Below, in pieces: positions 48,690-57,697 of a stretch of DNA of 64,000 nt. A program made the translations under genes and the position numbers. Source of the DNA: Astrobacterium formosum (GTDB lineage: Bacteria > Pseudomonadota > Alphaproteobacteria > Rhizobiales > Xanthobacteraceae); the NCBI GenBank assembly GCA_030848545.1, contig JAVDCA010000002.1, positions 62,001 through 126,000 of the forward strand. The letters run 5' to 3'. The number at the start of each line of letters is the position of its first letter. Within the stretch, counting starts at the first letter, position 1. The notes below the pieces were generated by a model that made no database searches, was not told the DNA's origin, and saw only the letters and a list, made by a program, of their open reading frames with translations.

Positions 48690-50468
48690 TCAATCGGTCG
48701 CGACGTGGCCGACCTTCTTGCCGGGCGAATAGATGTCGAGGATGTTCCAATGTCCGGCGGTGGGCGTCGGATTGTTCTTCATCGGCACGTCGAGCACGAA
48801 CGGCTTGCCCGACTTGATCGCCTTGTCGAGCGCCGGCTTGAATTCGGCGGCCGAGTGGACGCGCACGCCGTCGACTCCGTAAGCCCTGGCAATGGCGGCG
48901 TAATCGGGCCGATACTCGTCGCCATCGGCCGGGAAAACGGTACCGTAAGTGAGGCCGTAATGGGCCTTCTGCAACCCCGCAATGGTGCCGAAGGCGTTGT
49001 TGTTCATGATCACCCAGACGACCGGGATGCCCATTTCAGCCGCCGTCGCCAGCACGGCCGGGTTCTGGCCGAAGCCGCCGTCACCCACGAGCGAGATGAC
49101 GACCCGGTCCGGGCAGGCGAGCTTGGCGCCGATCGCCGCCGGCGGGCCGAATCCCATGGTGGCGAAGCCGCCGGGGGTGATGAAGCTACCGGGCGTCAGG
49201 ATCGGGAACTGCTGGCCGACGCCGTTCTTGTTCCAGCCGACATCGGTGGTGATGAGGGCATCGCGCGGCATGACGGCACGCAGGTCGGCGAGGATGCGTT
49301 CCGGCATCATCGGGAAGGCGTCCGAGGTCGCCATCTTCTGGTTGGACGCCTTGAAGCCCGAGCGGTACTCGGCGATTTCCTTCTCCAGCGCCGCGTTCCG
49401 GCGCGCCTTCGGATAGATTTCGCGGGCGACTTCGAGCAGCACCTGGAGGGCCGACTTGACGTCGGCGACGGCGCCGATCTCGGTCGGATAGTTGCGGCCG
49501 ATCTCGCTCGCCTCGATGTCGATGTGCATGAGCTTCGTGGGCGGGAAGGCGAACGTGTAGGCGTCCTCCCACGACGAGCAATCGGCCTCCTTGAACCGCG
49601 TGCCCAGTCCCAGCACCCAGTCGGCGTGAAGCGTTTTGTCGTTGATGAACTTGGTACCCCAGAAGCCCGTCATGCCGAGCACCAGCGGATGGTCATCGGG
49701 CATTGCCCCTTTGCCCATCAGCGTGTGGGCGACCGGGATCGCCATGTGGTCCACGAAGGCTTTCAGCTCCGTGGTCGCCTGGGCGAGGATGACGCCGCCG
49801 CCCACATAAAGAACCGGGTTCTTCGCCTCGCCGAGATTGCGGACGATCTGCTCCGCCGTGGCGCGGTCGAGGGTCGGCTTGACCAACGTCTTGGTGTTGC
49901 GCTTGAGGCGCTCGAAGCGGTCGATGTCGACTTCCTTGGAGAAGATGTCCATCGGAACGTCGACCAGCACCGGGCCAGGCTGGCCGCTCTCGGCGAGCAG
50001 GAACGCCTTTTCGAGAATCTCGGGGAACAGGTCCGGGCTGTCGACCCTGAAGGCGCGCTTCACGAACGGCCGGTAGATCTCGTATTGGCTGGCGTCGGCG
50101 TGGAGATTGACCTCCTGGTGCGGATGCTTGCCAAAATAGTGCGTCGGCACGTCGCCAGCGATCACCACCATGGGGATGCAGTCGAGCGCCGCGTTGGCGA
50201 CGCCGGTCGCCCCGTTGGTCAGTCCCGGGGAGAGATGCAACAGCAGCACCGACGCCTTGCCGGTGGCGCGCGCATAGCCGTCGGCCGCGTGGGCGGCGAT
50301 CTGCTCGTGGCGAACCACCACGAAGTTGAGCTTGCTGTTCGCCATCGCGGCGAGGACGGCGATGTTGGTGTGGCCGCACAGGCCGAACACGTGTTCGACG
50401 CCGCGGTGTTCGAGATAACGGACCAGCTGGTGCGCGACGAGGTCTTTCTTGGTGCTCATGACGTTCAT
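48690..50468 (-). CDS. Thiamine-diphosphate enzyme, acetolactate-synthase/decarboxylase type
   Basis: A 592-residue three-domain ThDP enzyme. The catalytic Glu is in VRHEQIAAHAADGYAR, the central domain follows (residues ~200-340), and the cofactor-binding GDG...NN motif is VGDGGFGQNPAVLAT...MNNN. Family members carboligate or decarboxylate 2-oxoacids, or act on 2-hydroxyacyl-CoA. An unusual GHTNIAV replaces the usual early-loop sequence. ATG 50468 follows GGAGGAGAGG. It lies downstream of an acylating aldehyde dehydrogenase and an HMG-CoA-lyase-like gene on the same strand. Making the aldehyde that the dehydrogenase turns into an acyl-CoA is a reasonable but unproven role. Confidence 0.9.
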   Translation of the reverse strand: MNVMSTKKDLVAHQLVRYLEHRGVEHVFGLCGHTNIAVLAAMANSKLNFVVVRHEQIAAHAADGYARATGKASVLLLHLSPGLTNGATGVANAALDCIPMVVIAGDVPTHYFGKHPHQEVNLHADASQYEIYRPFVKRAFRVDSPDLFPEILEKAFLLAESGQPGPVLVDVPMDIFSKEVDIDRFERLKRNTKTLVKPTLDRATAEQIVRNLGEAKNPVLYVGGGVILAQATTELKAFVDHMAIPVAHTLMGKGAMPDDHPLVLGMTGFWGTKFINDKTLHADWVLGLGTRFKEADCSSWEDAYTFAFPPTKLMHIDIEASEIGRNYPTEIGAVADVKSALQVLLEVAREIYPKARRNAALEKEIAEYRSGFKASNQKMATSDAFPMMPERILADLRAVMPRDALITTDVGWNKNGVGQQFPILTPGSFITPGGFATMGFGPPAAIGAKLACPDRVVISLVGDGGFGQNPAVLATAAEMGIPVVWVIMNNNAFGTIAGLQKAHYGLTYGTVFPADGDEYRPDYAAIARAYGVDGVRVHSAAEFKPALDKAIKSGKPFVLDVPMKNNPTPTAGHWNILDIYSPGKKVGHVATD

Positions 50469-50569
50469 TGGCCTCTCCTCCGGCCGCGGGTATTTTCAGA
50501 ACGGATCTCGCCGAAGCTTCATCGTCGGGCCCCGGCCCGGCGCTTGATGCATCACGCGAAAAAGATGGA

Positions 50570-50590
50570 CCCGCGGGCCAAGCCCGCGGG
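50570..50590. repeat. 9-bp perfect hairpin in the aldehyde dehydrogenase-ThDP gap
   Basis: CCCGCGGGC-CAA-GCCCGCGGG lies midway in the 226-bp gap between the two minus-strand genes. The surrounding text (AAGATGGACCCGCGGGCCAAGCC...TGACGA) looks like another of the dispersed Rhizobiales intergenic repeats. It may reduce read-through from the dehydrogenase gene into the ThDP gene. Confidence 0.55.
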
Positions 50591-50694
50591 TGACGAACGA
50601 GAGCGGATCGGGCTCGTCGACATGCTTCACAGCGCCTCGGTTGCGTAGATTCGGCCGAACGAGCTCCGGCTCGCTCGGCCGAACTGCCGGCCGA

Positions 50695-52188
50695 TCAGTA
50701 CGGCGAGTACTGAACCTTCTCCAGCTCCGGATCGTAGAACTCGCCGAACAGTTCCGCGTCGGACGGGCTGTCGGGCTTGTCGAACTCTTTGGAGACCCAG
50801 GTCAGGTTCATGTAGTGCTTGAGATGGATGTTCTCGGCGGTCGCATTGCCGGCCCAGGGGCCGCAGCCGATCGAAGAGGTCATCGGCATGCCGTTGTTCA
50901 TGCTGCCGGAATTTGCCTTCGACTGCGGCTGGCGAACCATGATGCGGCCGACGCGGGCCACCATGGCGAGGCGATGGATGTGGTCCTCGTCGAACGAGAA
51001 GATGCCGATCGAGTGGCCGATGCCGCCGACCTCGTGGATGGCCATCGTGGCGTCGATGGCGTTCTGGAAGTCGCCCTTGTACTTGTGAACCGCCAGCACG
51101 GTGGAGAGCTTCTCGCGGCTCCAGACACCCTTGAGAGAGGTGTTGTAAATACCGGTGTCGTGCGACGCGATGAGGAACTTGCGGTCCGCCGGGATTTCGA
51201 AGCCGGCCGCCTTGGCCATCGCCTGAGCCGACAACGCCACCGTGTTCGAATGACGATGGCACTCGTCGTCCCACATGACCTTGCGCATGGCTTCCTGTTC
51301 GGACGCCGACATCATGTAACCGCCCGACTCGATCAGCGCCTTGATGGCTGCATCCCAGATGCTTTCGTGGATGACGATGTTGCCGTCCGCCGAACAGCCC
51401 GAACCGAAGTCGGACGTCTTCGAACGCATCGTATTGAAGGCGGCCTTCTTGATGTCCTGGATCGCGGTTTCGTCCCAGATCATCGTCGCATTGCCGGCGC
51501 CCACCGCATAGGCCGGCGTGCCGGACATGTAAGCGCGGCGCACCACGCCCTGGCCACCGGTGGCGATGATCAGGTCGACCTTGGTCATCAGGGCTTCAGA
51601 GAAGCCCTTGTTGATCTTGCCCTTGTAGCCCAGGATCTGGATCAGGTCCTCGGGGGCGCCGACGCGGCGCAGGCCTTCGCGCATCAGCTCGATGGTCTTG
51701 CGGCTCGTCTTCAGCGTACGCGGATGCGGAGAGAAGATGATGGCGTTGCGAGCCTTGACCGCATAGATGGCGTTGCCGGCCGGAGTGAGGTCGGGATTGG
51801 TCGCCGGGATGATGCAGCCGATGACGCCGACCGGCTTGGCGTATTTGACGATCCGCTTCTCGGGGATCTCCTCGACGATGCCGACGGACTTCTGCCGCAG
51901 ACAATCGCGCAGGATGCCGCGGATCTTGAAGCGCTTGGCCTCACGGCTGACGGGATCGCCGAAATCGCTCTCGGAAATGCCGAGCTCGACCAGCTCATGG
52001 AACGTCTTGGAGTTGGCGACGATCTGCGCGATCGACTGGATCGTACGGTCGATCTTCTCCTGGCTCCACTTCTCGAATTCCCGCTGCGCCTTGTCGGCCT
52101 TGACGAAACACTCTTCGATTTCGTCGATCTGGTCCTTGGTCAGCTTCAACTCGGCATAGCGTTCCGCCATGTCATTCTGTCTGCTCAT
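50695..52188 (-). CDS. CoA-acylating aldehyde dehydrogenase (sulfoacetaldehyde dehydrogenase SauS-like)
   Basis: A 497-residue aldehyde dehydrogenase of the acylating type. The catalytic Cys is in DFGSGCSADGN and the cofactor region contains GVIGCIIPATNPDLTP. Acylating enzymes (EutE, PduP, SauS) convert aldehyde plus CoA to acyl-CoA without the conserved Glu of hydrolytic members; I see none at its usual place. The sequence feels closest to SauS of sulfoacetate breakdown, but sulfoacetyl-CoA ligase and sulfonate transporter genes are absent here. ATG 52188 has TAGGAGA upstream. Neighbours suggest an aldehyde derived from a 2-oxoacid. Confidence 0.88.
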   Translation of the reverse strand: MSRQNDMAERYAELKLTKDQIDEIEECFVKADKAQREFEKWSQEKIDRTIQSIAQIVANSKTFHELVELGISESDFGDPVSREAKRFKIRGILRDCLRQKSVGIVEEIPEKRIVKYAKPVGVIGCIIPATNPDLTPAGNAIYAVKARNAIIFSPHPRTLKTSRKTIELMREGLRRVGAPEDLIQILGYKGKINKGFSEALMTKVDLIIATGGQGVVRRAYMSGTPAYAVGAGNATMIWDETAIQDIKKAAFNTMRSKTSDFGSGCSADGNIVIHESIWDAAIKALIESGGYMMSASEQEAMRKVMWDDECHRHSNTVALSAQAMAKAAGFEIPADRKFLIASHDTGIYNTSLKGVWSREKLSTVLAVHKYKGDFQNAIDATMAIHEVGGIGHSIGIFSFDEDHIHRLAMVARVGRIMVRQPQSKANSGSMNNGMPMTSSIGCGPWAGNATAENIHLKHYMNLTWVSKEFDKPDSPSDAELFGEFYDPELEKVQYSPY

Positions 52189-52286
52189 ATCGATCTCCTA
52201 GGTATGCGACCGACCGTCGTTCGTTCGACGGCCGAGCCTTTCCATGACGACCCGACGGGCGTTCGCGCCCGCCGGAAAACCCGAAC

Positions 52287-53201
52287 TCACTTGCCGCAGC
52301 TCGCCGCCGGCAGATGCGCCATCACGCTCGGCAGCCTCCGCCCCAGCTTCTCCTCCATCTTCAGCGCCAGACCCGCGAGACCATTCCAGTCGATCCCGGT
52401 CTCGACGCCCATCTCCTGCGCGGCATGGACGGCGTCCTCGGTGGCGATGTTGCCGGCCGCGCCCGGAATGAACGGGCAGCCGCCGAGACCACCCACGCAG
52501 GCGTCGTAGACGGTGACGCCGGCCTCGAGCCCCGCCACCATGTTGGCGAGACCCAGCCCGCGGGTGTCGTGCAGATGCAGCGAGATCGTCGGCCCCTTCG
52601 AGATGGTTTTGCGCACGCGCATCACCAGGTCGTAGATGGATTTGGGATTGCCCATGCCGGCGCTGTCGGCCAGATTGATCTCGTCGACGCCGAGGCCGTC
52701 GTAGAGCTGCGCGATCTCGCAAACGACGTCCTGGGAGATGGCGCCTTCGTAGGCGCAGCCAAAGGCCGACTGGATGCCGGCGCGCACCTTGATGCCGGCG
52801 GCACGCGCCGCCTTGATCATGCCCTCGATGTCACGCTTGGCGTCCGCGATCGACTTGTTCATGTTCTTCTTGCTGTGCGACTCGGAAGCCGACACCGAGA
52901 TGCTCAGATGGCCGACATTGCAGGCGATCGCCCGCTCCAATCCCTTCTCGTTCAGCACCAGGGCGGTGTAGAGCACATCGGGGTTGCGCGGCAGGTTCTT
53001 GAACACCTCGTCGGTATTGGCCATCTGCGGCACCCATTTGGGATGCACGAATGAACCGACCTGGATGCGGCGAACCCCACTGGCCTCCATCCCCTTGACG
53101 AATTCGATCTTCTCGTCGACGGAGAGGATCGTCTTCTCACTCTGCAGGCCGTCCCGCAGCGTCTCGTCCTCGATCGTGATCCTGGTCGGGAGCTCGTTCA
53201 T
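52287..53201 (-). CDS. HMG-CoA-lyase-like enzyme (DRE-TIM metallolyase)
   Basis: A 304-residue TIM-barrel lyase. The first-strand motif EDETLRDGLQSE (Arg and Asp), the metal-binding HLHDTRG and the loop GGLGGCPFIPGAAGNIATED with its Cys match 3-hydroxy-3-methylglutaryl-CoA lyase, which cleaves 3-hydroxyacyl-CoA to acetyl-CoA and an oxoacid. ATG 53201 gives normal length; the frame is open ~70 codons further but that extension is low-complexity and contains a tandem DNA repeat. It is the first gene of the minus-strand run and lies opposite the LysR regulator, which probably controls it. Confidence 0.9.
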   Translation of the reverse strand: MNELPTRITIEDETLRDGLQSEKTILSVDEKIEFVKGMEASGVRRIQVGSFVHPKWVPQMANTDEVFKNLPRNPDVLYTALVLNEKGLERAIACNVGHLSISVSASESHSKKNMNKSIADAKRDIEGMIKAARAAGIKVRAGIQSAFGCAYEGAISQDVVCEIAQLYDGLGVDEINLADSAGMGNPKSIYDLVMRVRKTISKGPTISLHLHDTRGLGLANMVAGLEAGVTVYDACVGGLGGCPFIPGAAGNIATEDAVHAAQEMGVETGIDWNGLAGLALKMEEKLGRRLPSVMAHLPAASCGK

Positions 53202-53273
53202 ATTGATTGTCCTTTCTGCGCCTCGAGCGACGTCCGGTCGGTGAATTCCGGCCCCATTCTCGTTCTGCAAATG

Positions 53274-53303
53274 ATCGCTCGGCAGGTCATCGCTCGGCAG
53301 GCC
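53274..53303. repeat. Two-copy 15-bp tandem repeat upstream of the HMG-CoA-lyase-like gene
   Basis: ATCGCTCGGCAGGTC is followed directly by ATCGCTCGGCAGGCC (one mismatch). It sits about 75-100 bp before the lyase ATG, in the 361-bp divergent region 53202-53562 that has no gene of its own. It could be a repeated operator or a slippage product. Confidence 0.75.
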
Positions 53304-53484
53304 ATCATCACGCGGCGTCTCGTCCTCGACGGCGACCCCGGCACCGGCTGCTGCACCGGCGCCTCCTGAGGCCCTGTTTCGGATGGGCGGATGCACGCTT
53401 CCCAATGATGCGCGGGAAAGCTAGGAGGGGGGCGAAATAACATCAAGTACGAAGATTTGCGGCGGCATGCACATCGTGTTAATT

Positions 53485-53509
53485 ACAGGCCCCCCCGAAC
53501 TGCGCCTGT
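53485..53509. promoter_or_regulatory. Candidate LysR operator between lyase and regulator genes
   Basis: ACAGGC and GCCTGT form an inverted repeat with 13 bases between, centred about 65 bp before the LysR-gene ATG and about 295 bp from the divergent lyase start. LysR proteins bind interrupted dyads next to their own gene and usually control the divergent operon. The arms do not match the classic T-N11-A exactly, so this remains a candidate. Confidence 0.42.
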
Positions 53510-53562
53510 GGCAACCCTGCTCTGACCTGAGGCGGAGCAACCTACTCCGGTAGAGCCAAGAT

Positions 53563-54489
53563 ATGATTACGCTGCGCCAGATCGAGGTGATCCGCGCCAT
53601 CATGATCGCCGGCACGGTCAACGGGGCGGCCAAGCTCCTCAACGTGTCGGCGCCGGGTGTCAGCCGCGTCATCAAGCACGCCGAGAGCATGCTGGGCGTG
53701 CACCTGTTCGAGCGTCGCGGCGGCCGCTTCGTCCAGACGCCGGAAGCCAAGGTCATTTTCGACCAGATCAACCGCATCCATCTCGACCTCGACAACCTGC
53801 GCGGCTTCGTCAATTCCCTCAAGCGCGGCACTTCATCGGTCATTTCGCTCGCCTCGGTTCCCTCCATCGGCCAGTTCGTGATGCCGCGGGTGATCGCCCG
53901 CATCCGCAAGCGCTATCCCGATCTCGCGATAAACATCGACGTGCTCAAAATCGAGGAGGCGATCGACTATCTCCTGCTGCGCCGCGGCGAACTGGTCGCC
54001 ATCAGCTATCGGATCGATCATCCGGGCATCCGCTCGATCCCGCTCATCGAGGGCGAACTCATCGCCATCGTGCCCACCGGGCATCCCCTGGCGTCCCGGC
54101 GCGAATTGTCGCTCGCCGACATCGCCCGCTATCCGCTCATCGGCACCAAGTCCGAGGACCCCTACGGCCGCATCATCGCCGACGCCTTCAATGACAACCA
54201 ACTTCCCTACGACCTCTCGGTCCGGGTGCGCTTCGCCCAGACGGCGCTCGGACTGGTCGCCCTCAATGTGGGAGTCGCCGTCATCGACGAGTTCTCGGTG
54301 GCGACGCCGCAACTGCCCGGGATCGTACGCCTGCCCCTCACGGAACGTCCGCGGTTCCAGGCCTTTGTGTCGGTCAGCGCCGATATCCCCGAATCCATGT
54401 TCACCAAGGAGGCGATCCGCCTCATCCGCGACGAGATGGAACTCGCGGTGAAGCACCGCGTCTGGGACGTCGCCGCTGCCGCCCCGTGA
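53563..54489 (+). CDS. LysR-family transcriptional regulator
   Basis: A 308-residue DNA-binding protein. The N-terminal winged helix-turn-helix spans residues ~3-60 (ITLRQIEVIRAIMIAGTVNG, then VSAPGVSRVIKHAE), followed by a linker helix and the periplasmic-binding-protein-like effector domain (~90-300). It is divergent from the lyase/aldehyde dehydrogenase/ThDP run, and its end overlaps the first possible start of the dehydratase gene downstream. It is therefore the likely sensor of the island substrate, controlling genes on both sides. Confidence 0.93.
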   Translation: MITLRQIEVIRAIMIAGTVNGAAKLLNVSAPGVSRVIKHAESMLGVHLFERRGGRFVQTPEAKVIFDQINRIHLDLDNLRGFVNSLKRGTSSVISLASVPSIGQFVMPRVIARIRKRYPDLAINIDVLKIEEAIDYLLLRRGELVAISYRIDHPGIRSIPLIEGELIAIVPTGHPLASRRELSLADIARYPLIGTKSEDPYGRIIADAFNDNQLPYDLSVRVRFAQTALGLVALNVGVAVIDEFSVATPQLPGIVRLPLTERPRFQAFVSVSADIPESMFTKEAIRLIRDEMELAVKHRVWDVAAAAP

Positions 54490-54566
54490 ACCCGTCGGCA
54501 GGCCTGTTGTGGGGCCGGCAGGGGGCGTCTATCATGTTGAAACGACGACGTTGCAAGGTGGAACTC

Positions 54567-56408
54567 ATGAAGCGCGGGATTTCCTCGCTGTCGTTTTCGG
54601 GACCGCTGGAAAAGAAGATCGAGGCGGCCGCCAAGGCCGGGTTCGACGGCATCGAGGTGTTCCGTGAGGATCTCGTCGATTTCGACGGCAAGCCCGCCGA
54701 CGTGGCCCGCCTCGCCCGATCGGCCCGCATCGACATATTGAGCCTGCAATCCCTGCGCGATTTCGAGGCGCGGCCCGCCAAGGACCGCGACTGGTCGCGG
54801 CGCCGGGCCCTGCGCTTTCTCGATCTCGCCGGCGAGATCGGGGCGCCGCTCCTGGTCGTGTGCGCCAATACCCGCGCCGACACGCTCGACGACGAGGCGT
54901 GCGCCGCCGAAGACCTCGCCTGGCTCGCCGACGAGGCGAAAGGCCGCGGCCTGCGCATCGGCTACGAGGCCCTGTCGACCAGTCAGGTGGTGCGCACCTA
55001 CACGCAGGCCTGGCGGATCGTGAAGCGGGCCGACCGCGAGAATCTCGGCCTGATCGTCGGCGCCGTGCACACGCTGGTGATGCGCGAGAGTTTTGCCGCC
55101 CTGTCCGAGGTGCCGGCGGAGCGGCTGTTTATGGTCCACATGGCGGACGCGCCGCGCATGAACATGGATGCGCGCCTCCTGACGCGGCATTTCCGCGTCT
55201 TCCCGGGCCAGGGCGAACAGCCGGTCGGGGCGCTCTATGCCCAGCTCAAGAAGATCGGCTATACGGCACCGCTGTCGTTGGAAATCTTCAACGACCAGGT
55301 GCGCGCCATGCCGCCCAACACGGTCGCCGACGACGGCATCCGCTCCATCCGCCTGTTGGAGGAAGCCGCCTGTCACACTCCCGACGGGCCCGGCATCGAC
55401 GACATCGCCTTCGTGGAGATCGCCTGCAGCGGCGCCGACGCGGCGCGTCTGAAAGCCATGCTGACCGCGCTGGGCTTCGTGCATACCCACAGCCACAACA
55501 CCATGAATGTCGCGCTCTACCGCCAGGGCGGCGTCGACATCGTGGTCAACGAGCAGAAGAACTGCGTCGCCGCCTCCTATGGCCTGCTGCACGGCCTGTC
55601 GGTGTTCGCGCTCGCCTTCTCGGTGCGCAACCTGCCGGCGCTGCTGGAGCGCGTCGTCGCCCATCGGGGCGGCGAAGTGCACTATCACGGCGGCCCGATC
55701 GGCCCGCGCATCCCGGCGATCCGCGGCATCGGCGGCAGCTTCCTGTATCTGCTCGACGCGTCCGTCGCCCGGGACGACTACTATGCCAAGGATTTCCATC
55801 CGGTCGCGACCGCACCCGCACCGAGGGGCCTCGCGCGCATCGACCACCTGTCGCAGGCGGTTCCGCTGCAGGAGTTCCTGTCCAGCGTCCTCTACTATCG
55901 GGCCTTGTTCGGCTTCGACTGCGCCGAGCAGATCGACCTCATCGATCCGCACGGCACGGTGCGCAACCGCAACATGCACACGCCCAACGGCCGCGTCTGG
56001 ATGTCGCTCAATTCCTCCCTGTCGCCCAATTCCACCACCCAGCGGTTCCTGAATCAGGCCGCCGGCGCCGGTTTCCAGCATTTCGGCTTCGAGTGTCCCG
56101 ACGTCTTCGCCTACGCGGACCGGCTCGACCCCGCGGTCGCGCTGGCGATCTCGGACAACTATTACGACGACCTGCTGTTGCGTTTCGATATCGAGCCGGA
56201 GCTCGTCGCGCGCATGCGCGGGCGCAACATCCTCTATGACGAGGACGCCTCGGGTCGCTATTTCCAGATCTATACCCGCGACATCAACGGCCTGTTCTTC
56301 GAGGCCGTGCAGCGCGACGGCTACAAGGGCTTCGGCGCCGGCAACGCGCCGGTGCGCATGGCCGCGCAGGCGCGCGCCTACGACCAGGTGCTCGACTTCG
56401 CGGTGTAG
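54567..56408 (+). CDS. Two-domain 3-dehydroshikimate dehydratase-like enzyme (QuiC type)
   Basis: A 613-residue fusion of an N-terminal sugar-isomerase-like TIM barrel (~1-270) and a C-terminal HPPD-like (vicinal-oxygen-chelate) domain (~285-613). The barrel begins RGISSLSFSGPLEKKIEA and has metal acids in RIGYEAL, LSLEIFND and similar strand ends. The second domain keeps the iron-type ligands His in RIDHLSQ, His in GFQHFGFE and Glu in LFFEAVQRDG. This architecture is known from QuiC, which dehydrates 3-dehydroshikimate to protocatechuate in quinate and shikimate breakdown. ATG 54567 follows AAGGTGG; an upstream in-frame start at 54486 would overlap the LysR stop. No protocatechuate genes are in the window. 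Confidence 0.9.
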   Translation: MKRGISSLSFSGPLEKKIEAAAKAGFDGIEVFREDLVDFDGKPADVARLARSARIDILSLQSLRDFEARPAKDRDWSRRRALRFLDLAGEIGAPLLVVCANTRADTLDDEACAAEDLAWLADEAKGRGLRIGYEALSTSQVVRTYTQAWRIVKRADRENLGLIVGAVHTLVMRESFAALSEVPAERLFMVHMADAPRMNMDARLLTRHFRVFPGQGEQPVGALYAQLKKIGYTAPLSLEIFNDQVRAMPPNTVADDGIRSIRLLEEAACHTPDGPGIDDIAFVEIACSGADAARLKAMLTALGFVHTHSHNTMNVALYRQGGVDIVVNEQKNCVAASYGLLHGLSVFALAFSVRNLPALLERVVAHRGGEVHYHGGPIGPRIPAIRGIGGSFLYLLDASVARDDYYAKDFHPVATAPAPRGLARIDHLSQAVPLQEFLSSVLYYRALFGFDCAEQIDLIDPHGTVRNRNMHTPNGRVWMSLNSSLSPNSTTQRFLNQAAGAGFQHFGFECPDVFAYADRLDPAVALAISDNYYDDLLLRFDIEPELVARMRGRNILYDEDASGRYFQIYTRDINGLFFEAVQRDGYKGFGAGNAPVRMAAQARAYDQVLDFAV

Positions 56409-56420
56409 CCGATACGGATC

Positions 56421-56525
56421 GTAGCCTGGGTTGAGCGCAGCGAAACCCAGGGCGGGTATCGCCACAAACTCCTGCAGTCGCGGACAGTTCGAACCCGGGT
56501 TTCGCCTCGCACAACCCGGGCTACG
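56421..56525. repeat. REP pair (inverted palindromic repeats) between convergent genes
   Basis: GTAGCCTGGGTTGAGCGCAG...AAACCCAGG forms one hairpin and ACCCGGGTTTCGCCTCGC...AACCCGGGCTAC a second. The outer ends (GTAGCC-GGGTT and AACCC-GGCTAC) are inverted copies with one mismatch. It lies between the dehydratase gene and leuD, whose 3' ends face each other, and could end transcription from both sides. A second element of the same type is at 59256-59346. Confidence 0.82.
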
Positions 56526-56541
56526 AAGACATCGACATGCC

Positions 56542-57147
56542 TCACGCCCAGGGGCGGGATTCCCGGACCTTGCTCTCGTAGCTCGCGATCTTGCCCTGCT
56601 TCTCCATGGTCAGGCCGATGTCGTCGAGGCCTTCGAGCAGGCAGCGCTTGCGATGCGGGTCGATGTCGAACTTGATCATGCCGCCGTCGGGACCGCGGAT
56701 CTCCTGGGCGGCGAGATCGATGGTCAGCCGCGCATTGGCGCCGCGATCGGCATCGTCGAACAGCTTGTCGAGATCTTCGGGCGAGACCTTGATGGGCAGG
56801 ACGCCGTTCTTGAAGCAGTTGTTGTAAAAAATGTCGCCGAACGACGTCGAGATGATGCAACGGATGCCGTAGTCGAGCAGCGCCCACGGGGCGTGCTCGC
56901 GCGAGGACCCGCAGCCGAAATTGTCGGCCGCGACCAGGATCGAGGCGTTGCGATAGGCGGGCTTGTTGAGGACGAAGTCCGGGTTCTCGCTGCCGTCGTC
57001 CCGGTAGCGATGTTCCGAGAACAGGCCCTTGCCGAGACCGGTGCGCTTGATGGTCTTGAGGTACTGCTTGGGGATGATCATGTCGGTGTCGACATTGATG
57101 ACCTTCAGCGGCGCCGCAACGCCTTCCAGCACGGTGAACTTGTCCAT
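56542..57147 (-). CDS. leuD: 3-isopropylmalate dehydratase small subunit
   Basis: A 201-residue subunit that, with LeuC, isomerises 2- to 3-isopropylmalate in leucine synthesis. The swivelling-domain signature [16 protein letters not shown] and the substrate-loop region [13 protein letters not shown] are clear, and length is typical. In many genomes leuC and leuD are adjacent; here leuC is 2.2 kb upstream on the same strand with five small genes between. Confidence 0.96.
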   Translation of the reverse strand: MDKFTVLEGVAAPLKVINVDTDMIIPKQYLKTIKRTGLGKGLFSEHRYRDDGSENPDFVLNKPAYRNASILVAADNFGCGSSREHAPWALLDYGIRCIISTSFGDIFYNNCFKNGVLPIKVSPEDLDKLFDDADRGANARLTIDLAAQEIRGPDGGMIKFDIDPHRKRCLLEGLDDIGLTMEKQGKIASYESKVRESRPWA

Positions 57148-57234
57148 GGGTCTCGGGCCTCGACTTCAAGCGGTTGACCGGGCTGTATTAAGCGGCCCGG
57201 CATGGCCCGGCAAGGGGTGCCATCGCGGTCGCCC

Positions 57235-57693
57235 TCACAGATAGGCGATCAGGCGCCCGCACGCCGCGACCACGAGCCAGAGGACGAGCGACGCGCCGGC
57301 CGTAGCGCGTACCAGCGCCGCTCCCTCGCCGGCCTGCCGCAGCGTCCGCGTATTGACCAGAACATTGGCAAGGCCGAGCCCGATGGCCACAAGCTTCACC
57401 TGGAATGCCGGATTGCGGGCAATCGCCACCGCCTCGGGGACGAACAGGGTGATGCCGGTGACGACGACGATCACCAGGGCGCCGATGGCGAGCGGGCGCA
57501 GGCGCGCGATCACCGCCTCGACCGGCATGCCCTTGAGGACGCCCAGGAGGCGCATGTCCATCACCGCCACGCTGGCGAAGAAGACCAGCACCGCCAGCAC
57601 ATGGAAGACGTTGGCGAGCGGATAGAGGAAGACCGATTGGCGCACGAGGGCCCCGTAGCCCGACTGCTGCACGGCCGCGAGGATGTCCTCCAC
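57235..57693 (-). CDS. Small polytopic membrane protein (DUF6644-like)
   Basis: A 152-residue inner-membrane protein with four predicted helices (about residues 22-45, 68-92, 98-115 and 128-150). It is reminiscent of the DUF6644 group, whose genes regularly follow a DUF6152 gene, as here. The start is GTG 57693, 4 bp after the stop of the upstream gene, so the two are coupled. Function is unknown; the pairing suggests a membrane protein with a periplasmic metal- or cofactor-related partner. Confidence 0.72.
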   Translation of the reverse strand: MEDILAAVQQSGYGALVRQSVFLYPLANVFHVLAVLVFFASVAVMDMRLLGVLKGMPVEAVIARLRPLAIGALVIVVVTGITLFVPEAVAIARNPAFQVKLVAIGLGLANVLVNTRTLRQAGEGAALVRATAGASLVLWLVVAACGRLIAYL

Positions 57694-57697
57694 GGCG

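Noticed and set aside
54567-56408. 4-hydroxyphenylpyruvate dioxygenase
   Set aside because: Only the C-terminal half has that fold; the N-terminal TIM barrel and total length match the QuiC-type fusion.
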